The notes: generated by a model from the sequence alone, not told the origin. A stretch of 6,576 bases of DNA from Ruminococcaceae bacterium UBA1785 (GCA_002314555.1 DCGF01000082.1:1-6576); one strand, 5' to 3'. Counted from the stretch's first letter, positions 1 to 5,750 are shown. A program made the numbers and translations.

Positions 1-896
1 GAACCATTCCTGGATTTGAGAACATTGAAGTTATAAGAACAGCATATGCTATTGAATATGATTGTGTTGACCCTACAACCTTAAAGCCAACACTTGAGTT
101 CTTAGACTTCCCTGGCCTCTTCGGCTGTGGTACTTTCTGTTCAAGCTCCGGTTATGAGGAAGCTGCAGCTCAAGGAATCGTTGCCGGAATCAATGCAGCT
201 CTTAAAGTTCAAGGAAAAGATCCTTTCATCTTAGATAGAGCATCAAGTTATATTGGCACATTAATAGACGACCTCATTACTAAGGACTTAACTGAACCTT
301 ATAGAATGATGACATCTCGTTCTGAATACAGACTTGTTCTCCGTCAGGACAACGCAGACCTCCGTCTTACAAAGTATGGATATGAGCTTGGCCTTATATC
401 AAAAGAGAGATATGAAGAAGTATGCGAAAAGCAGAGGCTTATTGATGAGGAGATTGAAAGAGTTAAAACTGTAACTATCGCTCCATCAGCCAAGTTAAAT
501 GAACTGCTTGTTTCACGTGAAACATCCGAGATGAAAACAGGTACAAAACTCGTCGAGCTTATCAGACGACCTCAGCTTGGATACTTTGAGCTCGCACCTT
601 TTGATAAGACACGACCAGAACTTCCAGACGACATCTGTGAAGAGGTTGAAATCGAAGTTAAGTACGAAGGTTATATAAAGAGACAGCAAGCTCAAATTAA
701 TGAGATGCGCAGACTCGAAGGAAAGAAACTTCCAGAGAGTATAGATTATACTAAGATAACAAACCTCAGACTTGAAGCACAGGAAAAGCTTAACAAGGTA
801 AGACCTGAGAGCATAGGACAGGCTAGCCGCATTGACGGTGTAAGCCCTGCGGATATTTCAGTGCTTCTAATCTACTTGGAAAAGGAAAGACTATGA
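1..896 (+). CDS. mnmG: MnmG (GidA), tRNA uridine-34 carboxymethylaminomethyl-modifying FAD enzyme, 3' part
   Basis: Partial gene: the reading frame is open from the left edge (first full codon at base 3) and encodes the last 297 residues of a protein usually about 620-630 long. MnmG works with MnmE in the cytoplasm to add an aminomethyl or carboxymethylaminomethyl group to wobble uridine 34 of certain tRNAs, using FAD, NADH and methylene-tetrahydrofolate. Seen here are the family signatures TIPGFENIEV, TAYAIEYDC, SGYEEAAAQG, EPYRMMTSRSEYRL, RQDNADLRLT and, near the C-terminus, KLNKVRPESIGQASRI followed by GVSPADIS, the helical part known to contact MnmE and tRNA. Odd point: the glycine-rich FAD-contact segment at 117-158, usually LFGAGQxNG(S/T)(S/T)GYEE, reads LFGCGTFCSSSGYEE, so the normally conserved Gln, Asn and Gly are replaced. 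The gene also contains a perfect parS site (509-524) and overlaps rsmG by four bases (ATGA), so the two are translationally coupled. The family assignment is secure. Confidence 0.97.
   Translation, partial: TIPGFENIEVIRTAYAIEYDCVDPTTLKPTLEFLDFPGLFGCGTFCSSSGYEEAAAQGIVAGINAALKVQGKDPFILDRASSYIGTLIDDLITKDLTEPYRMMTSRSEYRLVLRQDNADLRLTKYGYELGLISKERYEEVCEKQRLIDEEIERVKTVTIAPSAKLNELLVSRETSEMKTGTKLVELIRRPQLGYFELAPFDKTRPELPDDICEEVEIEVKYEGYIKRQQAQINEMRRLEGKKLPESIDYTKITNLRLEAQEKLNKVRPESIGQASRIDGVSPADISVLLIYLEKERL
509..524. promoter_or_regulatory. parS centromere site inside mnmG
   Basis: The perfect 16-bp palindrome TGTTTCACGTGAAACA matches the bacterial chromosomal parS consensus (TGTTNCACGTGAAACA) at every position. 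It lies within mnmG, where it encodes part of LVSRETS without disturbing the frame. ParB is known to load on such sites as a CTP-dependent clamp and spread to neighbouring DNA. The same 16 bases recur at 1626-1641, next to parA. A chance perfect match is very unlikely in so short a window, and the presence of parB nearby supports function. Binding itself is inferred. Confidence 0.93.
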
Positions 897-1603
897 TAAA
901 CAAAGAGCTTTTGAAAACTGAATCAGAAAAGCTTGGACTCAAACTTGATGAAATAGCTTTAGAGCGCTTTGATAAATATGCAGAACTTTTAGTATATTGG
1001 AATGAGCGTATAAACTTAACTGCAATTTTAGAGCCAGACGATATAGTTTTAAAGCATTTCGTTGACAGCCTTGCATTCTTAAAGTACTGTAGTCCAGAAA
1101 ACGGAGCATCCTTAATAGATGTTGGGACTGGCGCAGGATTTCCTGGACTTGCTTTAAAAATCGCACGACCAGACCTAAACATCACTTTGATGGACAGCAC
1201 AAAGAAGAAGCTCGGTGTAATAGAGGAGATTCTAAAAGAAGTAGATCTTTCTGCAAATGTAGTTCATGCTAGAGCAGAGGAAGCAGGTCACGATAATTCT
1301 TTTAGAGAACAGTATGACTTCGCTACAGCAAGAGCGGTTTCAAATCTTAGAGATCTCTCTGAATACTGCCTTCCTTTTGTAAAAATAGGAGGTAGATTTA
1401 TCAGTTTAAAAGGCGCAGATGCTAAAAACGAACTTGATGAAGCTGATGTTGCAATTAAAACTTTAGGTGGAAAAGTAGATAAAATTGATATATTTGAGCT
1501 TTCTGGTTGTGGAGAGCGTGCAATAATACAAATTGAGAAAGTTTCAAATACACCTGACAAATACCCAAGACCTAAGGGTAAGATGGTAAAACAACCACTA
1601 TAA
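893..1603 (+). CDS. rsmG: RsmG (GidB), 16S rRNA (guanine-527 N7)-methyltransferase
   Basis: RsmG is a cytoplasmic SAM-dependent enzyme that methylates N7 of the guanine at E. coli position 527 in the 530 loop of 16S rRNA; loss of this mark gives low-level streptomycin resistance in several species. The 236-residue protein has normal length. Visible are the N-terminal helix YWNERINLTAI (residues 36-46) and LKHFVDSL (53-60), the SAM-binding motif DVGTGAGFPG (76-85), an acidic residue at the end of the next strand (D101), RAEE (127-130), ATARAVSNL (145-152) and the basic tail KYPRPKGKMVKQPL (223-236), which matches the family's usual ending KYPRKxGxPxKxPL. The ATG overlaps the mnmG stop as ATGA, and AAAGGAAAG at 881-889 inside mnmG is a plausible ribosome binding site. 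It sits between two parS sites, in the ordinary gidA-gidB order of Firmicutes. No noc gene follows, unlike Bacillus. Confidence 0.97.
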   Translation: MINKELLKTESEKLGLKLDEIALERFDKYAELLVYWNERINLTAILEPDDIVLKHFVDSLAFLKYCSPENGASLIDVGTGAGFPGLALKIARPDLNITLMDSTKKKLGVIEEILKEVDLSANVVHARAEEAGHDNSFREQYDFATARAVSNLRDLSEYCLPFVKIGGRFISLKGADAKNELDEADVAIKTLGGKVDKIDIFELSGCGERAIIQIEKVSNTPDKYPRPKGKMVKQPL

Positions 1604-1619
1604 GTTGTGATTAGACAAA

Positions 1620-1657
1620 AACCCATGTTTCACGTGAAACATGGGTTATATTTTTTT
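1620..1657 (+). terminator. Probable intrinsic terminator of mnmG-rsmG built around parS
   Basis: A perfect 28-base palindrome spans 1620-1647 (outer arms AACCCATG / CATGGGTT). As RNA it can form a stem of about 12 base pairs with a four-base loop, and it is followed three bases later by seven consecutive T residues (1651-1657). It lies 16 bases after the rsmG stop, where a terminator is expected. The core of the palindrome is parS. The extra symmetric ACCCA/TGGGT arms are not required by the parS consensus, which suggests selection on the hairpin as well. Weak points are the short A-rich spacer and a modest GC content of the stem. Confidence 0.6.
1626..1641. promoter_or_regulatory. parS centromere site upstream of parA
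   Basis: A perfect copy of the 16-bp parS sequence TGTTTCACGTGAAACA, identical to the one in mnmG 1,117 bases upstream. It is embedded in a longer perfect palindrome (1620-1647) and lies about 110 bases before the parA start and 60-75 bases before the candidate parA promoter. ParB bound and spreading here could both organise the origin region and affect parAB transcription; the latter is an inference from position only. Confidence 0.95.
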
Positions 1658-1679
1658 ATTTCAAAAGTCCCATTAAAAC

Positions 1680-1696
1680 CCTTTTATTATAAAAGG
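1680..1696. repeat. 17-bp inverted repeat upstream of parA
   Basis: CCTTTTAT and ATAAAAGG form a perfect 8-bp inverted repeat around a single central T. It covers the place where a -35 element would sit for the -10 candidate at 1705-1710. It is AT-rich and could be an operator for an unknown regulator or simply chance symmetry in AT-rich spacer DNA. It is not a parS or Noc-type site. Confidence 0.45.
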
Positions 1697-1710
1697 AAAT
1701 GTGCTACTAT
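1683..1710 (+). promoter_or_regulatory. Candidate sigma-A type promoter for parA-parB-serS
   Basis: An extended -10 element, TG-C-TACTAT, is seen at 1702-1710 (five of six matches to TATAAT plus the TG one base before). A -35 at the expected spacing is poor (TTTATT at 1683-1688). Transcription would begin near 1717, about 35 bases before the parA TTG start. It lies after the terminator-like parS hairpin, which supports a fresh start of transcription here. Sequence inspection alone cannot confirm it. Confidence 0.45.
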
Positions 1711-1734
1711 ATTTGCACTCGATAAATTAGAACA

Positions 1735-1742
1735 AAAGGAGG
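1735..1742 (+). promoter_or_regulatory. parA ribosome binding site that decides a TTG start
   Basis: AAAGGAGG is a near-perfect Shine-Dalgarno sequence. It stands 8 bases before the TTG at 1751-1753. No ATG or GTG in the parA frame is equally well placed, so this site decides the start. Confidence 0.9.
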
Positions 1743-1750
1743 TTATTGGT

Positions 1751-2521
1751 TTGGCTAAAACAATATCAATCATTAACCAAAAGGGTGGTGTAGGTAAAAC
1801 TACAACAGCCGTAAACCTTATCGCTGCCATCGGCTCACATGGTAAGAGAGTCCTCCTCTGTGACATAGATCCACAGGGTAACTCCACCTCAGGCTTTGGT
1901 ATCGACAAGCGTTCTTTAAAATATTCATCATACGATGTGCTGATTAATAATGTCCCTGCTAGAGACGTAATCATCACCACAAAGTTTGAGGGAGTAGATG
2001 TGCTTCCATCAAACATGAACCTTGCTGGTGCAGAACTTGAACTTGTAGATATGAAGGGTAGAGAGAGCAGACTTAAGAATGCACTTCTTCCTCTTTATAA
2101 TAACTACGACTTTATCTTCCTTGATTGCCCACCTTCACTTGGCTTGATTACATTAAACGCTCTCTGCGCTTCGGACACTTTAATAGTACCTATTCAGTGC
2201 GAATACTATGCACTCGAAGGACTTTCACAGCTTATGGCTACAGTACGTCAGGTTAAGCGTCTTTATAACTCACTCATAGATCTTGAAGGCGTAGTTCTTA
2301 CTATGTATGACGGTAGACTTAACCTCACACAGCAGGTAGTTGCTGAAGTAAAGAAGTTCTTCCCAAAGAAAGTATATGCATCTGTAATCCCTAGAAACGT
2401 AAGACTTTCAGAAGCTCCAAGCTTCGGTCTTCCAATTATGTATTATGATAAGAATTCTAAAGGAAGTATGGCTTATGAAGCTTTAGCAGTAGAATTCTTA
2501 AAACAAAACAGATCGAGGTGA
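1751..2521 (+). CDS. parA: ParA (Soj), chromosome-partitioning ATPase, TTG start
   Basis: ParA is a deviant Walker-type ATPase that dimerises on ATP, binds DNA non-specifically and works with ParB-parS in moving or organising newly copied origins; in Bacillus the homologue Soj also regulates DnaA. From the TTG start the protein has 256 residues, the usual size for chromosomal ParA without an N-terminal HTH domain. Visible motifs are the deviant Walker A KGGVGKTT (residues 11-18, with signature lysine K11 and K16), the A' motif DIDPQGNSTSG (38-48), Walker B FIFLDCPPSLG (121-131) and the C-terminal VIPRNVRLSEAPSFG. The frame is open back to an ATG at 1607, but that would add 48 residues translated through the parS hairpin and lacks a good ribosome binding site, whereas TTG at 1751 follows AAAGGAGG and gives the family's normal N-terminus. 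parB follows 6 bases after the stop. Confidence 0.96.
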   Translation: MAKTISIINQKGGVGKTTTAVNLIAAIGSHGKRVLLCDIDPQGNSTSGFGIDKRSLKYSSYDVLINNVPARDVIITTKFEGVDVLPSNMNLAGAELELVDMKGRESRLKNALLPLYNNYDFIFLDCPPSLGLITLNALCASDTLIVPIQCEYYALEGLSQLMATVRQVKRLYNSLIDLEGVVLTMYDGRLNLTQQVVAEVKKFFPKKVYASVIPRNVRLSEAPSFGLPIMYYDKNSKGSMAYEALAVEFLKQNRSR

Positions 2522-2527
2522 ATGTAA
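2515..2527 (+). promoter_or_regulatory. parB ribosome binding site with an ATG-TAA start-stop before the GTG start
   Basis: GAGGTG at 2515-2520 overlaps the end of parA (stop TGA at 2519-2521) and lies 7 bases before the parB GTG at 2528. Between them sits ATGTAA (2522-2527), an ATG immediately followed by a stop codon. That ATG is only one base from the Shine-Dalgarno sequence, too close for efficient starting, so GTG is the better start. The start-stop pair may be accidental. Confidence 0.65.
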
Positions 2528-3394
2528 GTGGCAGCAAGTAAAAAATCAGGACTCGGCAGGGGATTTGAAGCTCTCCTCCTTGATAACACTATGGATGACG
2601 TTGGCTCTACCAGTACAATCACATTAAAGCTCAACGATATCGAACCAAACAAAGAACAGCCTAGAAAGACTTTTGATGAAAAGGCTCTCCAAGAACTTGC
2701 AAACAGCATCGAGCGTAACGGTGTGCTTCAGCCACTCCTCGTTCGACCAATGACTGATGGCTCATATCAGCTCGTTGCTGGTGAGCGTCGTTGGCGTGCA
2801 TCACGTATGGCTGGTCTCTCAGAAGTACCAGTAGTAATTAAAGAGATGTCTGATGAGCAGGCTATGGAAATAGCACTCATCGAGAACTTACAGCGTGAAG
2901 ACTTAAACCCTATAGAAGAGGCAGAAGGTCTTCAGCTCCTTATCGAGAGATATAACTTAACTCAGGAAGAAGCAGCAGCTAGAGTTGGTCGTTCTCGTCC
3001 AGCTATCGCTAACGCACTAAGACTTCTCAATCTCCCTGAAAAAGTAAGAACCCTCGCAAAAGAAGGTAAAATTTCCGCTGGTCATGCCAGAGCTCTTCTC
3101 GCATTTGAAAAAGAGAACGACATGGTTAAAACAGCCGATGAAATAATAAAGAGTGATCTTTCTGTAAGAGATGTAGAAAAACTTGCAAAGCTCTCACAAA
3201 GTAGTAATACTGAAGCGAAACCTAGAAAGAGACAGAACCGTGACACTTTCTATGACGAGGTTGAACTTGCACTTTCAAAGACACTTGGTCGTAAAGTAAA
3301 AGTTCTCGTTTCAAAGACAGGTGGCACACTTGAGATGGAATTCTTTGATAAGAAGGACCTCAGCAAACTTGCAAAACAGCTCGATACAGAATAA
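2528..3394 (+). CDS. parB: ParB (Spo0J), parS-binding CTPase clamp
   Basis: ParB binds parS, hydrolyses CTP to form a sliding clamp, spreads along the origin region, recruits SMC and stimulates ParA. The 288-residue protein shows each expected part: an N-terminal ParA-activating peptide KSGLGRGFEALL (residues 6-17), the EQPRKTF segment (43-49), GVLQPLLVR (65-73), the CTP-binding motif GERRWRA (85-91), ENLQREDLNPIEEA (119-132), and a helix-turn-helix that reads parS (about 145-168, LTQEEAAARVGRSRPAIAN). A charged linker (about 220-240) leads to the C-terminal dimerisation domain. The GTG start is supported by GAGGTG 7 bases upstream and by the family-typical N-terminus. Two matching parS sites occur within 2.1 kb upstream, completing a local ParABS set. 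Nothing separates it from serS except 18 bases, so they are likely co-transcribed. Confidence 0.97.
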   Translation: MAASKKSGLGRGFEALLLDNTMDDVGSTSTITLKLNDIEPNKEQPRKTFDEKALQELANSIERNGVLQPLLVRPMTDGSYQLVAGERRWRASRMAGLSEVPVVIKEMSDEQAMEIALIENLQREDLNPIEEAEGLQLLIERYNLTQEEAAARVGRSRPAIANALRLLNLPEKVRTLAKEGKISAGHARALLAFEKENDMVKTADEIIKSDLSVRDVEKLAKLSQSSNTEAKPRKRQNRDTFYDEVELALSKTLGRKVKVLVSKTGGTLEMEFFDKKDLSKLAKQLDTE

Positions 3395-3412
3395 AGGAGA
3401 AAACAAAGAGAA

Positions 3413-4699
3413 ATGTTAGACATTAAATTTTTAAGAGAAAATCCTGACATCGTTAAGGAAAACATAAAGAAGAAGTTCCAAGATGAAAAACTTCCTCTTG
3501 TAGACGAAGTTATTGCACTTGAAGCTGAAAAACGTGAAACACAGACAAAAGCAGATGAACTCCGTGCCAACAGAAATAGAGTTTCAAAAGAAATAGGTAA
3601 TCTCATGGCTCAGGGTAAGAAGGATGAAGCTATGGCTCTTAAAGAGCAGGTAACTTCACAGGCTGCTGAACTTGAAGAACTCTCAAAGCGTCAGGATGAA
3701 CTTTCTGAGCAGGTTACAAAAATCATGATGACTATTCCAAACATCATTGATCCATCAGTTCCTGTAGGTAAAGACGATTCTGAAAACGTAGAAGTTGAGC
3801 GTTTTGGTGACCCTGTTGTTCCAGATTATGAAATCCCTTATCACGCAGACATTATCGCAAGCCTTAGTGGTCTCGATAAAGAAGCTGCTGGTAGAACTTC
3901 TGGTGAAGGCTTCTATTATCTTCTCGGTGATGTGGCAAGACTTCATGAAGCTATGATTGCCTATGCACGTGACTTTATGATTGATGCAGGCTTTACATAT
4001 GCTATCCCACCATTCATGATTCATAGCGATGTTGTAAAAGGCGTTATGTCTTTCGCAGAGATGGAAGCTATGATGTACAAAATAGAAGGGGAGGACCTCT
4101 TCCTTATCGGTACATCTGAGCACTCAATGATTGGTAAGTTTAAGGGTCAACTCATCGGAAAAGAAGAACTTCCTATTACATTAACTTCTTACTCTCCTTG
4201 CTTTAGAAAAGAGGGTGGCTCTCACGGTCTTGAAGAGCGTGGCCTTTATAGAGTTCACCAATTTGAAAAGCAGGAAATGATTGTTCTCTGTGAACCTGAA
4301 GATTCCATGACTTGGTATAACAAGATGTGGAAACTCACAGTTGATTATTTCAGAAGCCTCGATGTTCCAGTACGTCAGCTCGAATGCTGCTCTGGTGATC
4401 TTGCAGATTTAAAGGTTAAATCATGTGACGTTGAAGCATGGTCTCCTCGTCAGCAGAAGTATTTCGAGGTTGGTTCATGTTCAACACTCGGTGATGCTCA
4501 GGCTAGACGTCTTGGCATCCGTGTTAAGTCTAAAGATGGTAATTACTTCCTTCACACACTTAACAACACAGTTGTAGCATCACCTCGTGGACTTATCGCT
4601 GTACTTGAGAATAATCTCCAAGCTGATGGTAGTGTTCTTGTTCCAAAGCCACTTCAACCTTATATGGGTGGCAAAACAGTACTCACACCAAAAGCTTAA
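3413..4699 (+). CDS. serS: Seryl-tRNA synthetase (SerRS), class II
   Basis: SerRS charges tRNA-Ser (and tRNA-Sec where present) with serine in the cytoplasm. The 428-residue length is normal. Residues 1 to about 105 form the two-helix coiled-coil arm that holds the tRNA variable arm (rich in K, E, A, Q, from about 30 to 105). The class II core follows: the serine-pocket TSE motif (234-236) in LIGTSEHS, motif 2 SPCFRKEGGSHG with HQFEKQEM (261-289), and motif 3 with R392 in SPRGLIAVLENN. TSEH, FRKE and HTLNNT resemble the archaeal/eukaryotic style more than the common bacterial TAEVP, FRSEAG and HTLNGSG; this variant is, to my recollection, usual in Lachnospiraceae. AAAGGAG at 3393-3399 overlaps the parB stop and is 13 bases from the ATG, a rather long gap. 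There is no room for a T-box leader, so expression probably depends on the parAB transcript or a promoter inside parB. Confidence 0.97.
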   Translation: MLDIKFLRENPDIVKENIKKKFQDEKLPLVDEVIALEAEKRETQTKADELRANRNRVSKEIGNLMAQGKKDEAMALKEQVTSQAAELEELSKRQDELSEQVTKIMMTIPNIIDPSVPVGKDDSENVEVERFGDPVVPDYEIPYHADIIASLSGLDKEAAGRTSGEGFYYLLGDVARLHEAMIAYARDFMIDAGFTYAIPPFMIHSDVVKGVMSFAEMEAMMYKIEGEDLFLIGTSEHSMIGKFKGQLIGKEELPITLTSYSPCFRKEGGSHGLEERGLYRVHQFEKQEMIVLCEPEDSMTWYNKMWKLTVDYFRSLDVPVRQLECCSGDLADLKVKSCDVEAWSPRQQKYFEVGSCSTLGDAQARRLGIRVKSKDGNYFLHTLNNTVVASPRGLIAVLENNLQADGSVLVPKPLQPYMGGKTVLTPKA

Positions 4700-4738
4700 T
4701 CAAAACTAATAGTTACAAAATATAAAATAGACATGAAA

Positions 4739-4777
4739 AGACTCCCAACCTCAAAAGAGATTGGGAGTTTCTTTTTA
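4739..4777. terminator. Shared terminator between convergent serS and jag
   Basis: ACTCCCAA (4741-4748) pairs with TTGGGAGT (4761-4768); three further inner pairs close an AAAA loop (4753-4756). On the + strand the stem runs into a T-rich tract (TTTCTTTTTATT), giving a good intrinsic terminator for serS, 41 bases after its stop. Read on the minus strand it is followed by CTTTTC, a weaker U-tract, and begins 6 bases after the jag stop, so it probably terminates both transcripts. The T-tract overlaps the jag stop codon. Confidence 0.85.
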
Positions 4778-5737
4778 TTCTTCTGTTTCTTCTGCCTTTG
4801 GCATTATCTTACCGTAACGTACACCCGCTGCGTCTGCACGTGGAGCTCTGTCTGGAGCCTCAACCTTTGCAGATGGTGCTCTGTCACGTCCACGTCCGCC
4901 TCCGCGGTTATTACCGTATGACTTACGTGGGCTTGATGGTTTTGCGCCTTCTTCTAAAGTAATAATAACTTTACGATCTGCGTCTGAACCAACTGAGTAA
5001 GATGTAACATCTGGAATTTTTGCAACTTCTGTGTGGATAATTCTACGCTCAAATGGGTTCATAGGGTCAAGGGCGATATTTCTGCCATATTTCTTAACCT
5101 TAGAAGCTGTGCGACGAGCAATGTCCTTAAGAGTTGCTTCACGCTTTTCTCTATAGTTTCCTACGTTGATGGAAATCTTTGAGAACTCTGCATCATTTTT
5201 AGTCTTGTTAGCTACAAGACGAACAAGGTACTGAATAGAATCAAGTGTCTCTCCACGTCTACCAATGAGAAGACTGTAATCCTCTTCGCTTGTGATGCTA
5301 AAGAAATAATCTTTTTCAAACTTAGATACTTCGATGCTTGTGCCTTCTACGCCTATTCCTGCGATGATAGTTTTAAGATACTCATAAGCAGTCTTAACGT
5401 TCTCTGGACAATCTTTAATGTCGATAGTCTCCAAAGGAACTGCAGGAGCCTCTACTACTTCTGTTTCTTCAGCTGCTACTTCAGCTTTCTTTTCTGTCTT
5501 AGGCGCGTTCTTCTTTTCGTTTTTCTTTGCTGCCTTCTTTGCTGGCTTCTCGTCTGGAGCTTCATAAAAAGCACGTACTTCTGCCTGCTTACCACCGAAA
5601 AGGCCTAATACCTTTTTCTCAGGCATTGTAATAATCTCAAACTGTACGTCTGCTTTTTCTGGAGCGTTAAGGGCGAGAACTGCAGCGTTCTGCGCTTCTT
5701 CAATAGTAGCGCCGACAGCTTTTGCCTCTTTAATCAT
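4775..5737 (-). CDS. jag: Jag / KhpB (EloR), KH-R3H RNA-binding protein
   Basis: Jag (KhpB, EloR) is a cytoplasmic single-stranded nucleic-acid-binding protein; in pneumococci it pairs with KhpA, binds many RNAs and helps control cell elongation. From the ATG at 5737 it has 320 residues: Jag-N domain (1 to about 58, with KKVLGLFG at 41-48), a low-complexity A/K/E/P-rich linker (about 60-105), a KH domain with the GRRG loop (159-162) in LLIGRRGETLDSIQYL, and an R3H domain with R231-x3-H235 in PFERRIIHTEV. The last 55 residues form an extra basic, disordered tail with RGGGRGRDR (278-286). An in-frame TTG four codons earlier would place the Shine-Dalgarno GGAGG inside the gene; ATG at 5737, 5 bases after GGAGG, is the better start. 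It follows yidC, the common pairing, but is separated from it by a hairpin with a T-run. It faces serS convergently, which is unusual. Confidence 0.95.
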   Translation of the reverse strand: MIKEAKAVGATIEEAQNAAVLALNAPEKADVQFEIITMPEKKVLGLFGGKQAEVRAFYEAPDEKPAKKAAKKNEKKNAPKTEKKAEVAAEETEVVEAPAVPLETIDIKDCPENVKTAYEYLKTIIAGIGVEGTSIEVSKFEKDYFFSITSEEDYSLLIGRRGETLDSIQYLVRLVANKTKNDAEFSKISINVGNYREKREATLKDIARRTASKVKKYGRNIALDPMNPFERRIIHTEVAKIPDVTSYSVGSDADRKVIITLEEGAKPSSPRKSYGNNRGGGRGRDRAPSAKVEAPDRAPRADAAGVRYGKIMPKAEETEE

Positions 5738-5742
5738 TTTTA

Positions 5743-5747
5743 CCTCC
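5743..5747 (-). promoter_or_regulatory. jag ribosome binding site
   Basis: On the minus strand GGAGG lies 5 bases before the ATG whose first base is 5737. It sits only 9 bases beyond the stem of the yidC-jag hairpin, so folding or termination at the hairpin may affect its use. Confidence 0.9.
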
Positions 5748-5750
5748 AAA

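Noticed and set aside
823..1200. Open frame on the minus strand across mnmG/rsmG, and similar antisense frames over parA, parB, serS and yidC
   Set aside because: All overlap well-supported genes on the other strand, lack ribosome binding sites and show no recognisable protein family.
1607..1750. Possible 48-residue N-terminal extension of ParA from an ATG at 1607
   Set aside because: It would be translated through the parS hairpin, has no good ribosome binding site and does not match ParA proteins; the TTG at 1751 has an excellent Shine-Dalgarno sequence and gives the normal N-terminus.
1604..1750. A noc gene or Noc-binding site between rsmG and parA, as in Bacillus
   Set aside because: The gap is too short for a gene and contains no ATTTCCCGGGAAAT-like sequence; only parS and the AT-rich inverted repeat are present.
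3526..3541. Third parS-like sequence in serS (TGAAAAACGTGAAACA)
   Set aside because: Only the right half matches; four of the eight left-half positions differ, so palindromic ParB recognition is unlikely and the match is explained by Lys-Arg-Glu-Thr codons.
3961..3976. CACGTG core in serS resembling the centre of parS
   Set aside because: Only the six central bases match; the outer positions needed for ParB do not. Another CACGTG near 4836 in jag fails likewise.
4733..4921. Small + strand open frame between serS and jag (62 codons)
   Set aside because: It starts in the terminator hairpin and lies antisense to the end of jag, with low-complexity translation and no ribosome binding site.
5738..5749. 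jag start at TTG 5749, four codons upstream
   Set aside because: That start would put the GGAGG ribosome binding site inside the coding sequence; ATG at 5737 is correctly spaced from it.
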